The translations under genes and the position numbers were made by a program. The notes below the pieces were generated by a model. The model ran no database searches and was not told where the DNA came from. It was given only the letters and a program-made list of their open reading frames with translations. This document shows positions 1-5,994 of a stretch of 6,798 bases of DNA, piece after piece; position 1 is the first letter of the stretch; each line of letters begins with the position of its first letter. This DNA comes from JANQUM01 sp047630355 (GTDB lineage: Bacteria > Bacteroidota > Bacteroidia > Cytophagales > Spirosomataceae): NCBI GenBank assembly GCA_047630355.1, contig JBLHXN010000165.1:1-6798 (forward strand), read 5' to 3'.

Positions 1-53
1 GTATTACAGATGAGCCAAAACGAAAAGAAGAAATGAAGAGTGATGAAGGGTGA
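1..53 (+). other. 3' tail of an upstream gene, frame unresolved
   Basis: The window opens inside or just after an upstream gene. All three forward frames close quickly: one at the TGA at 11-13, one at the TGA at 34-36 (ending QNEKKK) and one at the TGA at 51-53 (ending KEEMKSDEG), the last overlapping the start of the next gene. Nothing in these few residues identifies the product. From the kind of gene that follows, an ECF sigma factor is the expected neighbour in Bacteroidota, but that is inference from context only. Confidence 0.3.
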
Positions 54-57
54 TGAG
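33..57 (+). repeat. 10-base tandem repeat across the start codon region
   Basis: ATGAAGAGTG (33-42) is followed directly by ATGAAGGGTG (43-52) and a partial third copy ATGAG (53-57). The two full units differ at one base. Each unit starts with ATG, so ATGs stand ten bases apart in three different frames; only the one at 43 opens a long reading frame. The ATG at 33 stops after six codons and the one at 53 stops after four. Confidence 0.8.
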
Positions 58-1569
58 AAAAATATAGACGATCAGGAGCTTGATGCGGTTTTCCGTGAAG
101 CTGCTCGAAGCCATTCGCCCGATTTTCAGGAATCGGATTGGCTGGTTATGTCTGGGATGCTGGATAAGTTCCTGGGTTCAGAGCCTAAAAATGGCGGCTT
201 TAATTTTAAGAAACGATGGCTTCTTGGCTTACTTCTTGGCTTGGCTTTCGTGGGTTCGATTGGCTGGCTTTATGTCAATAATTTAAATGATGAGGTAACT
301 GCAAGTAAAGCGGTAATAACTACCGATTCAGAAATAGTAAGTGAAGAAAAAAGAGCTACGACAGTCATTGAAAATCAACCATTGATTAAAGCTGAAACCG
401 CAAATACAGATTCTGAAAAGGATAGAGAGAGCGGTGATGTAACTGTCAGTACAAGTAATTTGAGCGAAGGAACTAAAGCAGACTTCAATGAAAAATCCGC
501 CGCTATTCGCGAGGCGAATCGCATTAATTCAAAGCAGTTGACGGACGAAAGTGCAATCCCGCAAAATTTAAAAAATAGTCTGCGATCAGAAATAAGTGAA
601 GGTGAAAAAAGTAATGCGATAACTTCAAGTCCAACCGCTATTTCTGGAAATAGTAAACAGATCAGCGGAAGTGAAAATGTGACTAGTAGGAGTAAGGAGA
701 ATGAACGTGGAAAAAGTAGTAGTAGGAACAGAAAGCAAACAGAATTTAGCGGGAGTACGATTGATAACAACTTATCGGAAGTGATTGATGAACCCAAAGA
801 AGTTGTTGAAAGAACTGCTATTGTTTCAATTCCAAAATTTGAAAGAACGAACTTCGGGGTTATTAGTTTGTTGATGCCCCAAAAGGCTCATGTAGAAACC
901 AAATTAGAATTGCCAGCTATACATAATCATTACCTTTACCATTTTACAAAATTCGAAGATATTTTTCTTTCTGAACCGCCGGCTTTTCACAAAGGATTAT
1001 CTGTCCGCTTGGCTTATTCTCCTGATTTTAGTACCGTGAATTCAGATTTTTTCAAAATCGGTAATAATTCCGCTTTTTTAATCGAGCACCGCTTCAATAA
1101 TCGTTTTGTTATTCAATCGGGCGTGATAAAATCGGTGAAAAAGTACTCAGCAAATCCCGCTGATTACAAGTGGCCGGAACAATGGGGGCAAACGCCGAAT
1201 AGTTTAACTGATATTACTGCAATCTGCGATATGCTCGATATTCCGTTAAACCTGCGTTTTGATATTTCTCAGAAGTCAAATCAACGCCTTTTCGTTGCCG
1301 CCGGAACAACTAATTACTTGATGATTAATGAACTGTACGAATATGATTACTACGGTGCTTCGGGTGCATTACTGTCATCTTGGGAAGGGAGAACTGGGTT
1401 TTACGCTTTTAGCATCTTGAATTTTTCTGCTGGATTTGAAAAAAGAATTTCCCGGAAAATTAGCTTACAGGTCGAGCCTTTTGTTAAGCTTCCGGTCAGA
1501 GATTTGGGTTTTGGTAAAGTACGATTGACCACGTTAGGGATATTTGCCTCCGCTAAAATAAAGTTGTGA
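43..1569 (+). CDS. Membrane anti-sigma-like protein with C-terminal beta-barrel-like domain
   Basis: About 508 residues. Residues 1-58 are hydrophilic and acidic, with a segment (DAVFREAA...FQESDW..M...LD) of the type found at the cytoplasmic N-terminus of proteins encoded next to ECF sigma factors in Bacteroidota. Residues about 59-78 form one hydrophobic membrane span preceded by FKKRW, which predicts N-inside topology. Residues about 85-265 are a low-complexity linker rich in Ser, Thr, Glu, Asn and Lys, probably disordered. From about residue 315 to the end, alternating aromatic/polar stretches (LSVRLAYSPDF, FLIEHRFNNRFVIQSGV, ISLQVEPFVKLPVRDLGFGK) resemble the PorT/outer-membrane beta-barrel type. 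I infer a sensor or anti-sigma role; the sigma factor is not visible here. ATG 43 is preferred over GTG 40 in the same frame. No cysteine-rich or zinc-binding anti-sigma motif is seen. Confidence 0.75.
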   Translation: MKGDEKNIDDQELDAVFREAARSHSPDFQESDWLVMSGMLDKFLGSEPKNGGFNFKKRWLLGLLLGLAFVGSIGWLYVNNLNDEVTASKAVITTDSEIVSEEKRATTVIENQPLIKAETANTDSEKDRESGDVTVSTSNLSEGTKADFNEKSAAIREANRINSKQLTDESAIPQNLKNSLRSEISEGEKSNAITSSPTAISGNSKQISGSENVTSRSKENERGKSSSRNRKQTEFSGSTIDNNLSEVIDEPKEVVERTAIVSIPKFERTNFGVISLLMPQKAHVETKLELPAIHNHYLYHFTKFEDIFLSEPPAFHKGLSVRLAYSPDFSTVNSDFFKIGNNSAFLIEHRFNNRFVIQSGVIKSVKKYSANPADYKWPEQWGQTPNSLTDITAICDMLDIPLNLRFDISQKSNQRLFVAAGTTNYLMINELYEYDYYGASGALLSSWEGRTGFYAFSILNFSAGFEKRISRKISLQVEPFVKLPVRDLGFGKVRLTTLGIFASAKIKL

Positions 1570-1586
1570 TTTATTTTTAGTCTGAC

Positions 1587-1612
1587 GCAACCATCTGGTT
1601 CCACCCTTCGTA
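1587..1612 (+). promoter_or_regulatory. Candidate ECF sigma factor promoter
   Basis: GCAACC at 1587-1592 and CGTA at 1609-1612 are separated by 16 bases. This fits the general ECF promoter layout (an AAC-containing -35 element and a CGT-containing -10 element at 16-17 bases). It sits in the gap between the anti-sigma-like gene and the Rieske gene, and would give a leader of roughly 25 bases, rich in A and C and lacking a Shine-Dalgarno sequence. The match is by eye; no transcription start is known. Confidence 0.5.
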
Positions 1613-1645
1613 CTCTTATCAAACACACAAAACACAAACACAACT

Positions 1646-2158
1646 ATGAACGATTCAAATGTTAGTCGCGGTGATTTCCTTCGTCAACTCGGAATGGGAA
1701 GCAAAGCACTGATGGCGTTTTACTGCTTAGGAGCCGTAGCAGCCTGCACAACGGAAGAAATTCCCGAGCCACAGCAACCTCCGATATCTGGCGGGAATGG
1801 AAACACTGGCGGTGGAATTGCGGGAGTAACCGGAACTACTTCGGGAGATAATGTAAATTTCACGGTAGATTTAACAACCGAAAAGTACGCCGTTCTTAAA
1901 ACGAAGGGTGGTTTTGAATACGTGGACGATATCATCATCGCCAACGCAAATGCGGGAATAGTAGCTTTGTCAAAAGTGTGTACGCACGCTGGTACAACCG
2001 TACGATACAGAAAAGACGAAAACGATATCTGGTGCAATAACCACGGTTCTGAATTTGCACCATCGGGTGCAATTGAAAAAGGTCCGGCTGGCTCAGCGTT
2101 GAAGTCTTATTCGGTTTCACTTTCAATGGATGGCAATACCTTGACCGTTAAAAGTTGA
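1646..2158 (+). CDS. Rieske [2Fe-2S] lipoprotein
   Basis: 170 residues, an electron carrier expected on the periplasmic side of a membrane. The N-terminus has SRGDFLRQLGMG, which looks like a Tat signal with the second Arg replaced by Gly, then a hydrophobic stretch ending in the lipobox VAAC (Cys34 would be lipidated). Residues about 45-68 are a Gly-rich linker. The Rieske cluster ligands are Cys112 and His114 (CTHAG) and Cys130 and His133 (CNNHGS), followed by the usual FAPSGAIEKGPA proline/glycine loop. The two extra cysteines that form a disulfide in bc1/b6f Rieske proteins are absent. The gene begins a closely spaced group with the membrane cytochrome-like and YceI genes downstream (38 and 19 base gaps). 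Partner and substrate are unknown; the Rieske fold itself is near certain. Confidence 0.93.
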   Translation: MNDSNVSRGDFLRQLGMGSKALMAFYCLGAVAACTTEEIPEPQQPPISGGNGNTGGGIAGVTGTTSGDNVNFTVDLTTEKYAVLKTKGGFEYVDDIIIANANAGIVALSKVCTHAGTTVRYRKDENDIWCNNHGSEFAPSGAIEKGPAGSALKSYSVSLSMDGNTLTVKS

Positions 2159-2196
2159 TTAACTATACTTACCATTCTAATTTACGACGCACATTT

Positions 2197-2838
2197 ATGA
2201 AAAGGTTATTTGCCGTGTTTTGCCTGATAACTACTATTTGTCAGGCACAAGATCCGAATGATTTACTCGCCGATTTAACCGAAGAAATGGCGGAAGAATC
2301 ACCAATACCTTTATTACCAGAAAGAATGCTATTTACCCAAAGGGCACTTTGGGGAGAAAACGGAGCTTTCAGAAAAATTGGTATTGCTCCGAAGATTATT
2401 ACCGCAGAAACTCGGGCGAGAGAATTAAAAGCGAGACGGGTATATTTCCGGCTGCATCAGGGAATTGGCATTGCAACGGCAGTTGGAATGGTGGTTCAGG
2501 GATATTTGGGTACTAAAATATATAACCCCGAAACCTACACTACCAAACTGAATAATTGGCATAAGGGCAATGCTCAGTTTGTGAATATTGCGTATGTCAG
2601 CACAGCCTTACTCTCGTTTACCGCTCCGCCTCCGGCGGTAAACCGTAAGAAATTTGATAACATCAAACTGCATAAATACTTGTCGATTGTTCACCTATCC
2701 GGTATGGTAACCACCAACGTTTTAGCGGAGCGGATTAAAAGAGACTATGTTGTTAACAAGCGACTCCACCGGGCGGCGGCGTTCACCGCATTTGGTGCTT
2801 ACGCAGCGGCTATTGCCACAATCAAAATAGAATTTTAA
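2197..2838 (+). CDS. Putative b561-like membrane cytochrome b
   Basis: 213 residues from ATG 2197, chosen because it begins a clear signal peptide (MKRLFAVFCLITTICQAQ); the frame stays open upstream to a TTG at 2155, but that start would add an unlikely N-terminal extension. After a soluble stretch (about 19-80) come four probable membrane segments near 86-106, 126-143, 160-177 and 192-210. Histidines sit at or near the start of each: His87 (RLHQG), His122 (WHKGN), His159 and His166 (KLHKYLSIVH) and His191 (RLHRA). This recalls the haem-b ligand pattern of cytochrome b561 proteins. Position between a Rieske protein and a YceI protein supports this, since E. coli yceI is paired with a b561 gene, yceJ. 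I do not recognise a named family with certainty; a non-haem four-helix membrane protein remains possible. Confidence 0.6.
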   Translation: MKRLFAVFCLITTICQAQDPNDLLADLTEEMAEESPIPLLPERMLFTQRALWGENGAFRKIGIAPKIITAETRARELKARRVYFRLHQGIGIATAVGMVVQGYLGTKIYNPETYTTKLNNWHKGNAQFVNIAYVSTALLSFTAPPPAVNRKKFDNIKLHKYLSIVHLSGMVTTNVLAERIKRDYVVNKRLHRAAAFTAFGAYAAAIATIKIEF

Positions 2839-2857
2839 TCTTCACTTTTAACTAATT

Positions 2858-3406
2858 ATGAGAAATTTATATTGGTTATTCTTGGTAGTTCTGCTTGCAG
2901 CATTTGCCGGAGAAAATACAGAAAATCGTAAAATATATGCGGATAACTCGGCATCAAGTATCGTTTATTTTATGAGCCACCCAATGCACGACTGGGACGC
3001 ATCGGCGAAGACATTCAAAACAGTAATAAGTTATAACGATGCCACAAAACAGATAAGCTCTGTAGCATCCGTAGTGAAAGTACAGAGTTTTGATAGCGGA
3101 AACTCTAACCGCGATTCTCACGCCATTGAAGTATTAGATGCTTTGCAAAATCCTAATATCACGTTTGTTTCAAGTGACGTTAAACAAGAAGGAGATAATT
3201 TGATAATTAGTGGGAAACTGACTTTTCACGGCGTAACAAAACCGGTAACGCTGAATGCAGTCCGAAAGGAAGCGAAGTCAGCCATGATAATTAACGGAAC
3301 AATGAACGTGAACATGACCGATCACGGTGTTAAACCACCCGGCCTGATGGGAATGACCACAAAGGAAAATATTCGATTAGATTACACAATGACGTTCAGG
3401 ATGTGA
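2858..3406 (+). CDS. YceI-family periplasmic lipid-binding protein
   Basis: 182 residues. A signal peptide covers about residues 1-18 (MRNLYWLFLVVLLAAFAG). The rest has the hallmarks of the YceI lipocalin-like fold: SSIVYFMSHPMHDWDA near 33-48, the SNRDSHAIEVLDA segment (83-95), NPNITFVSS (98-106) and the signature GKLTFHGVTKPV (119-130), followed by the closing strands. YceI proteins bind isoprenoid chains such as polyprenyl or quinone tails in the periplasm; the ligand here cannot be read from sequence. It is the last gene of the Rieske / b561-like group, starting 19 bases after the membrane gene. Its stop overlaps the convergent oxygenase gene by 11 bases, leaving no intergenic terminator. 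Confidence 0.92.
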   Translation: MRNLYWLFLVVLLAAFAGENTENRKIYADNSASSIVYFMSHPMHDWDASAKTFKTVISYNDATKQISSVASVVKVQSFDSGNSNRDSHAIEVLDALQNPNITFVSSDVKQEGDNLIISGKLTFHGVTKPVTLNAVRKEAKSAMIINGTMNVNMTDHGVKPPGLMGMTTKENIRLDYTMTFRM

Positions 3407-4418
3407 TTTCGTCTTTATAGAAGTTTTCCTCCTTTTTTAAAGTTGGATGTTCGTAACACACACCCTCTCCAAATTTGTATTCTGTTGGTGTCTCGTTTTT
3501 TGCAAATCGATGACCAGGAAGACCTTGTTTGGTTGAATAATGACAAACGTACGATTTTCGGGTTTGTTCTGGATTTGAAATGACGGTTCCGCCGTGTACA
3601 AGGGCAGCGTGCCAAATCAAGACATCACCTTTTTCTATGAGCAGAACTTCTTTTTTATAACCGTTTTTCTTACAGTTCTTCTCCAGCCAATTCGCAAACT
3701 GAACGGGCGTATAGTAAGACTCCCGCACGTGATAAATGATGCCGTTTCCCCAATTGAATTTCTTCATTTTGTGCGATCCGGCGTAGTAAAACAGCGGTCC
3801 TGAGTCTGCTTTTACGTCTTCAAGCGGAATCCAAGCGGCGGCTAAATGACTCGGAATTCCCGAAACCACGTACGGAAAGTCCATGTGAGCGGGCTGCTGA
3901 CTGCCGTAAGTAAAATTAAGGCTCTGCATTCCAACTGGCACATCCTGAAAAATTGCCTTCAAGAAGCCCATTAAAACGGGATGTAACATTACCTTTTTTC
4001 CTATTTCGGAAATATTGTAAAAATCGTTTACCTTAATTCCTTTAGCTTTTAAAACATCAGTAGGAACTTCTCGGGCTTTAAATTCACCTCTTTCTGTCCA
4101 TTCTGAAGGCGTTTCTACCAGTACGCACGCATCAAAATTCTCGTTATTTTCCTGAAAACTTTCAAAATCTCTGACAAAACCATCAATCCATTCTTTAGCA
4201 ATTGCTTTCTCAAAAATAACGTAGCCGTTTTTTCTCCAAAAGTTTAACTTCTCTTTCATATCGTACGGAAACGAAGAAAAGTCATTTTTAGCCATGAAGT
4301 TATCAACGTCGGCATCGGTGGCTTTGTCAATCCACGGCAATGTGTTTCTGTCAAATTCTTTTGTAACGCCTTTTATACTGTATTTTGCAAGTCGGGCGAG
4401 TTTTTCTAACGTTCCCAT
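3396..4418 (-). CDS. Phytanoyl-CoA dioxygenase (PhyH)-like Fe(II)/2-oxoglutarate oxygenase
   Basis: 340 residues, no signal peptide, so a cytoplasmic enzyme. The iron triad of the family can be placed: His178 and Asp180 (QQPAHMDFP) and the distal His275 (WHAALVHGGT), with Arg287 (PEQTRKSYV) in the place of the residue that binds the 2-oxoglutarate carboxylate. DSGPLFYYAGSHK (about 205-217) is the typical conserved loop between them. Such enzymes hydroxylate or otherwise oxidise small molecules using O2, Fe(II) and 2-oxoglutarate; the family is diverse and the substrate cannot be named. The N-terminal 60 residues are outside the core. The gene converges on the yceI-like gene with an 11-base overlap. 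Its upstream region is short: the end of an insertion sequence lies about 80 bases before the start. Confidence 0.88.
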   Translation of the reverse strand: MGTLEKLARLAKYSIKGVTKEFDRNTLPWIDKATDADVDNFMAKNDFSSFPYDMKEKLNFWRKNGYVIFEKAIAKEWIDGFVRDFESFQENNENFDACVLVETPSEWTERGEFKAREVPTDVLKAKGIKVNDFYNISEIGKKVMLHPVLMGFLKAIFQDVPVGMQSLNFTYGSQQPAHMDFPYVVSGIPSHLAAAWIPLEDVKADSGPLFYYAGSHKMKKFNWGNGIIYHVRESYYTPVQFANWLEKNCKKNGYKKEVLLIEKGDVLIWHAALVHGGTVISNPEQTRKSYVCHYSTKQGLPGHRFAKNETPTEYKFGEGVCYEHPTLKKEENFYKDEITS

Positions 4419-4499
4419 ATTTAAATTTTGAAGATATATTTACAGTAAAATTAGCAACTGAACTGCATACTACGGTAAAAAAAGTTATTTTTATTAAAT

Positions 4500-4514
4500 A
4501 TTATCACGAGTTTA
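4500..4514 (+). repeat. Left terminal inverted repeat of the IS
   Basis: ATTATCACGAGTTTA. It matches the reverse complement of 5466-5480 at 14 of 15 positions; the mismatch is the G at 4510. Confidence 0.8.
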
Positions 4515-4560
4515 GTATTGTGGGTTAAAAAATAGGCTACCGTGCCTTAGGTTTGTTGCG

Positions 4561-5464
4561 ATGAAACAAATTGACCCAAAACAGCGGATAGCCCTGTCCA
4601 AATTTAGGGCATTGATGAGTCTAAACCAAGTTTGTTACCAAACCTTGTTACCCGTCTTTGACCGCCACGTTGTTGCTCACCTATCTGTCTATACCTTGAA
4701 GGGCAAGGTGCGGGCATTACCGAGTTTTAAAGAAGCGGTCAACAGTAGTCTTTATGGGAGCGTCTCTAAACTGGACTATGTTACTTTACCTAAAAGAAAA
4801 CCCTACGCAAAGTTATCACGGTTGCCTGTTCGAACTTTCACAGGCAAAAGTGAGCGAGTGGTTCAAGTTGCTCCTCCCGCCTCTGGCAGCGGCACTGAAA
4901 GAGTTGGGCCTGGTGCCACCTGGCGGGAACGTGTTCAGCTTTGCGGCAACACAAGGGGCCGAATAGTTGGCTGGCGATGTCGTTGAGCGGTCGATACCCC
5001 GTTCTACGTGCCGCCATACCCAAAAAGATGAGTATAGTGGGAAGAAGAAGCAACACACCCATAAGAACTTTGCCATCGCTGACCCGAATGGGCAAGTCCT
5101 TTTCCTGAGCCAGACCTATGAAGGATCGGTACATGATAAGACCATCTGGAATGAAATCAAATTCGACATCGAAGAACATACCCTCTTGTTAGATTCGGGC
5201 TTTGAAGGAGCAGAACAGTAGTGTCAGACCGTGGTGACACCTTTCAAAAAAACGAAGGGAAAGGAACTCACCGACTCAAAAAAAGCCGTCAACACGGGCA
5301 TCAGCAAGAAAAGGGCCATCATCGAGAACGTCTTCGAGATGATTAAACGGCTCAGGATAATAAGAGATAAAATCAGGATAAAGGGGTTCGACAAAAGAAA
5401 CCTAATCATGAAAATTGCAACAGGAATCCACAACCTGAGAATCAAACATAAAATAGCTACCTAA
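4561..5464 (+). pseudogene. IS5-family DDE transposase, frameshifted and with two TAG stops
   Basis: About 300 codons reconstructed over two frames. The first part (ATG 4561 to about 4780) reads MKQIDPKQRIALSKFRAL..., an N-terminal helix-rich part. A +1 shift between about 4770 and 4790 then leads into LLYLKENPTQ and the helix-turn-helix-like stretch FELSQAKVSEWFKLLLP. In the same frame TAG stops occur at 4964-4966 and 5219-5221, yet homology-like sequence continues through both: GDVVERSIPR (first Asp), SGKKKQHTHKN, EGSVHDKTIW (second Asp), LLLDSGFEGAEQ, and RAIIENVFEMIKRLRI with the catalytic Glu. The natural stop is TAA at 5462-5464. The shift goes to the +1 frame, so it is not the -1 programmed frameshift some IS5 relatives use. 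All three catalytic residues still seem present, suggesting fairly recent decay. Confidence 0.85.
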
Positions 5465-5465
5465 A

Positions 5466-5480
5466 TAAATTCGTGATAAT
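5466..5480 (-). repeat. Right terminal inverted repeat of the IS
   Basis: Reads TAAATTCGTGATAAT on the + strand, reverse complement ATTATCACGAATTTA, pairing with the left repeat with one mismatch. It begins one base after the stop codon of the transposase. Confidence 0.8.
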
Positions 5481-5549
5481 GCTCAATACTTAGAAAAACT
5501 TATTCTTCTAATAAATTTACGATGAACTGGGAATTTTAATACCCACCTA

Positions 5550-5581
5550 AAACAAAACCCCGTTTTGGCGGGGCTTTGTTT
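5550..5581 (-). terminator. Rho-independent terminator of the cytochrome c gene
   Basis: Two 13-base arms, AAACAAAACCCCG (5550-5562) and CGGGGCTTTGTTT (5569-5581), pair with one mismatch around a six-base loop. On the minus strand the hairpin starts right after the TAA of the cytochrome c gene and its descending arm is TTTTGTTTT, giving the U-rich tract. The arms are A/T-rich on both sides, so it may also stop transcription leaving the insertion sequence on the + strand. Confidence 0.85.
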
Positions 5582-5582
5582 G

Positions 5583-5903
5583 TTATTTAAGTTTTGCAAT
5601 CCAGTTAGCAATGATTTTTGCTTCACCTTTTGGAACCTGAGCCATGGGAGCCATTGGTGGATAACCAGGCCAGTTTGATGGAACCGGCTTGTAGATTAAC
5701 TCCATAATCTCGCTGGCTTTATATTTTTTCTCCTTCATGATAGCTACGTACGCCGGACCTACCAAACGCTTGTCGGCGTTATGACACGCCAGGCACGTAT
5801 TCTTTTGAAGTAATTTCTGAACGTTTGGTGGAATTTTTGTCTGGGCTGTCGTAGCTCCAATTGTTCCGGCTGTAAGTAATAAGCTTAAAATGGCTTTTTT
5901 CAT
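5583..5903 (-). CDS. Small secreted class I cytochrome c
   Basis: 106 residues. A signal peptide covers about 1-20 (MKKAILSLLL...ATTA), leaving a mature protein of about 86 residues, the size of cytochrome c551/c552 electron carriers. The haem is attached at CLACH (Cys37, Cys40, His41). The sixth iron ligand is probably Met84 in YPPMAPMAQVP, judged from its spacing to the C-terminal helix; Met87 is the alternative. The C-terminal helix (GEAKIIANWIAKLK) is typical. The protein would shuttle electrons in the periplasm; its donors and acceptors are not encoded nearby, although the Rieske / b561-like operon lies about 2.2 kb away. A strong terminator follows directly. The next gene upstream on the same strand is 77 bases away, so cotranscription is possible. 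No Shine-Dalgarno sequence is visible. Confidence 0.93.
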   Translation of the reverse strand: MKKAILSLLLTAGTIGATTAQTKIPPNVQKLLQKNTCLACHNADKRLVGPAYVAIMKEKKYKASEIMELIYKPVPSNWPGYPPMAPMAQVPKGEAKIIANWIAKLK

Positions 5904-5972
5904 GATAGTTGTAAAGTTTTGAGAATAAACGACAGCACAATATTAACTAAATTTTGCCTTTTTATAAACCCC

Positions 5973-5994
5973 TTGCGGTGTTATTGCGGTGTTA
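5973..5994. repeat. Perfect 11-base tandem repeat over the nuclease stop codon
   Basis: TTGCGGTGTTA occurs twice in direct succession (5973-5983 and 5984-5994). Read on the minus strand it is TAACACCGCAA twice; the second unit in that direction supplies the TAA stop of the VRR-NUC gene. It has the look of a local slippage duplication. Confidence 0.85.

Larger units (their letters stand above)
4500..5480 (+). mobile_element. Degenerate IS5-type insertion sequence
   Basis: An element of about 981 bases bounded by inverted repeats (4500-4514 and 5466-5480) and containing one broken DDE transposase on the + strand that reaches from 46 bases inside the left repeat to the edge of the right one. 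Size, single transposase and short terminal repeats fit the IS5 superfamily with a DDE_Tnp_4 (HARBI1-like) transposase. The exact outer ends are uncertain: the repeats run through TTA/TAA, so a duplicated TA target cannot be told apart from the repeat itself. The transposase is frameshifted and has two internal stops, so the copy should not move by itself. I do not recognise a named IS. Confidence 0.82.

Noticed and set aside
375..797. Long open frame on the minus strand opposite the linker of the anti-sigma-like gene
   Set aside because: Its hydrophobic Leu/Ser-rich product is the antisense of a Ser/Glu/Asn-rich low-complexity region and has no start context or family resemblance.
4446..4453. 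Minus-strand TAATTTTA as a -7 box for the oxygenase gene
   Set aside because: One mismatch to TAnnTTTG, and no TTG at the expected -33 position. Too weak in an AT-rich gap.
4548..4555. TAGGTTTG, a match to the Bacteroidota -7 box TAnnTTTG
   Set aside because: It ends five bases before the transposase ATG and has no TTG at the usual distance upstream (the nearest is 27 bases away), so chance is more likely.
4770..4790. Programmed frameshift in the transposase
   Set aside because: The needed shift is +1, there is no clear slippery site, and later stop codons would still block the product.
4964..5221. Two in-frame TAG codons as a sign of stop-codon reassignment
   Set aside because: The same gene also has a frameshift, and no other gene here carries internal TAG. 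Decay of a transposase explains all three lesions.
5539..5546. Short GGG...CCC hairpin near 5529-5546
   Set aside because: Only four base pairs around an AT-rich loop; the strong terminator just after it is sufficient.
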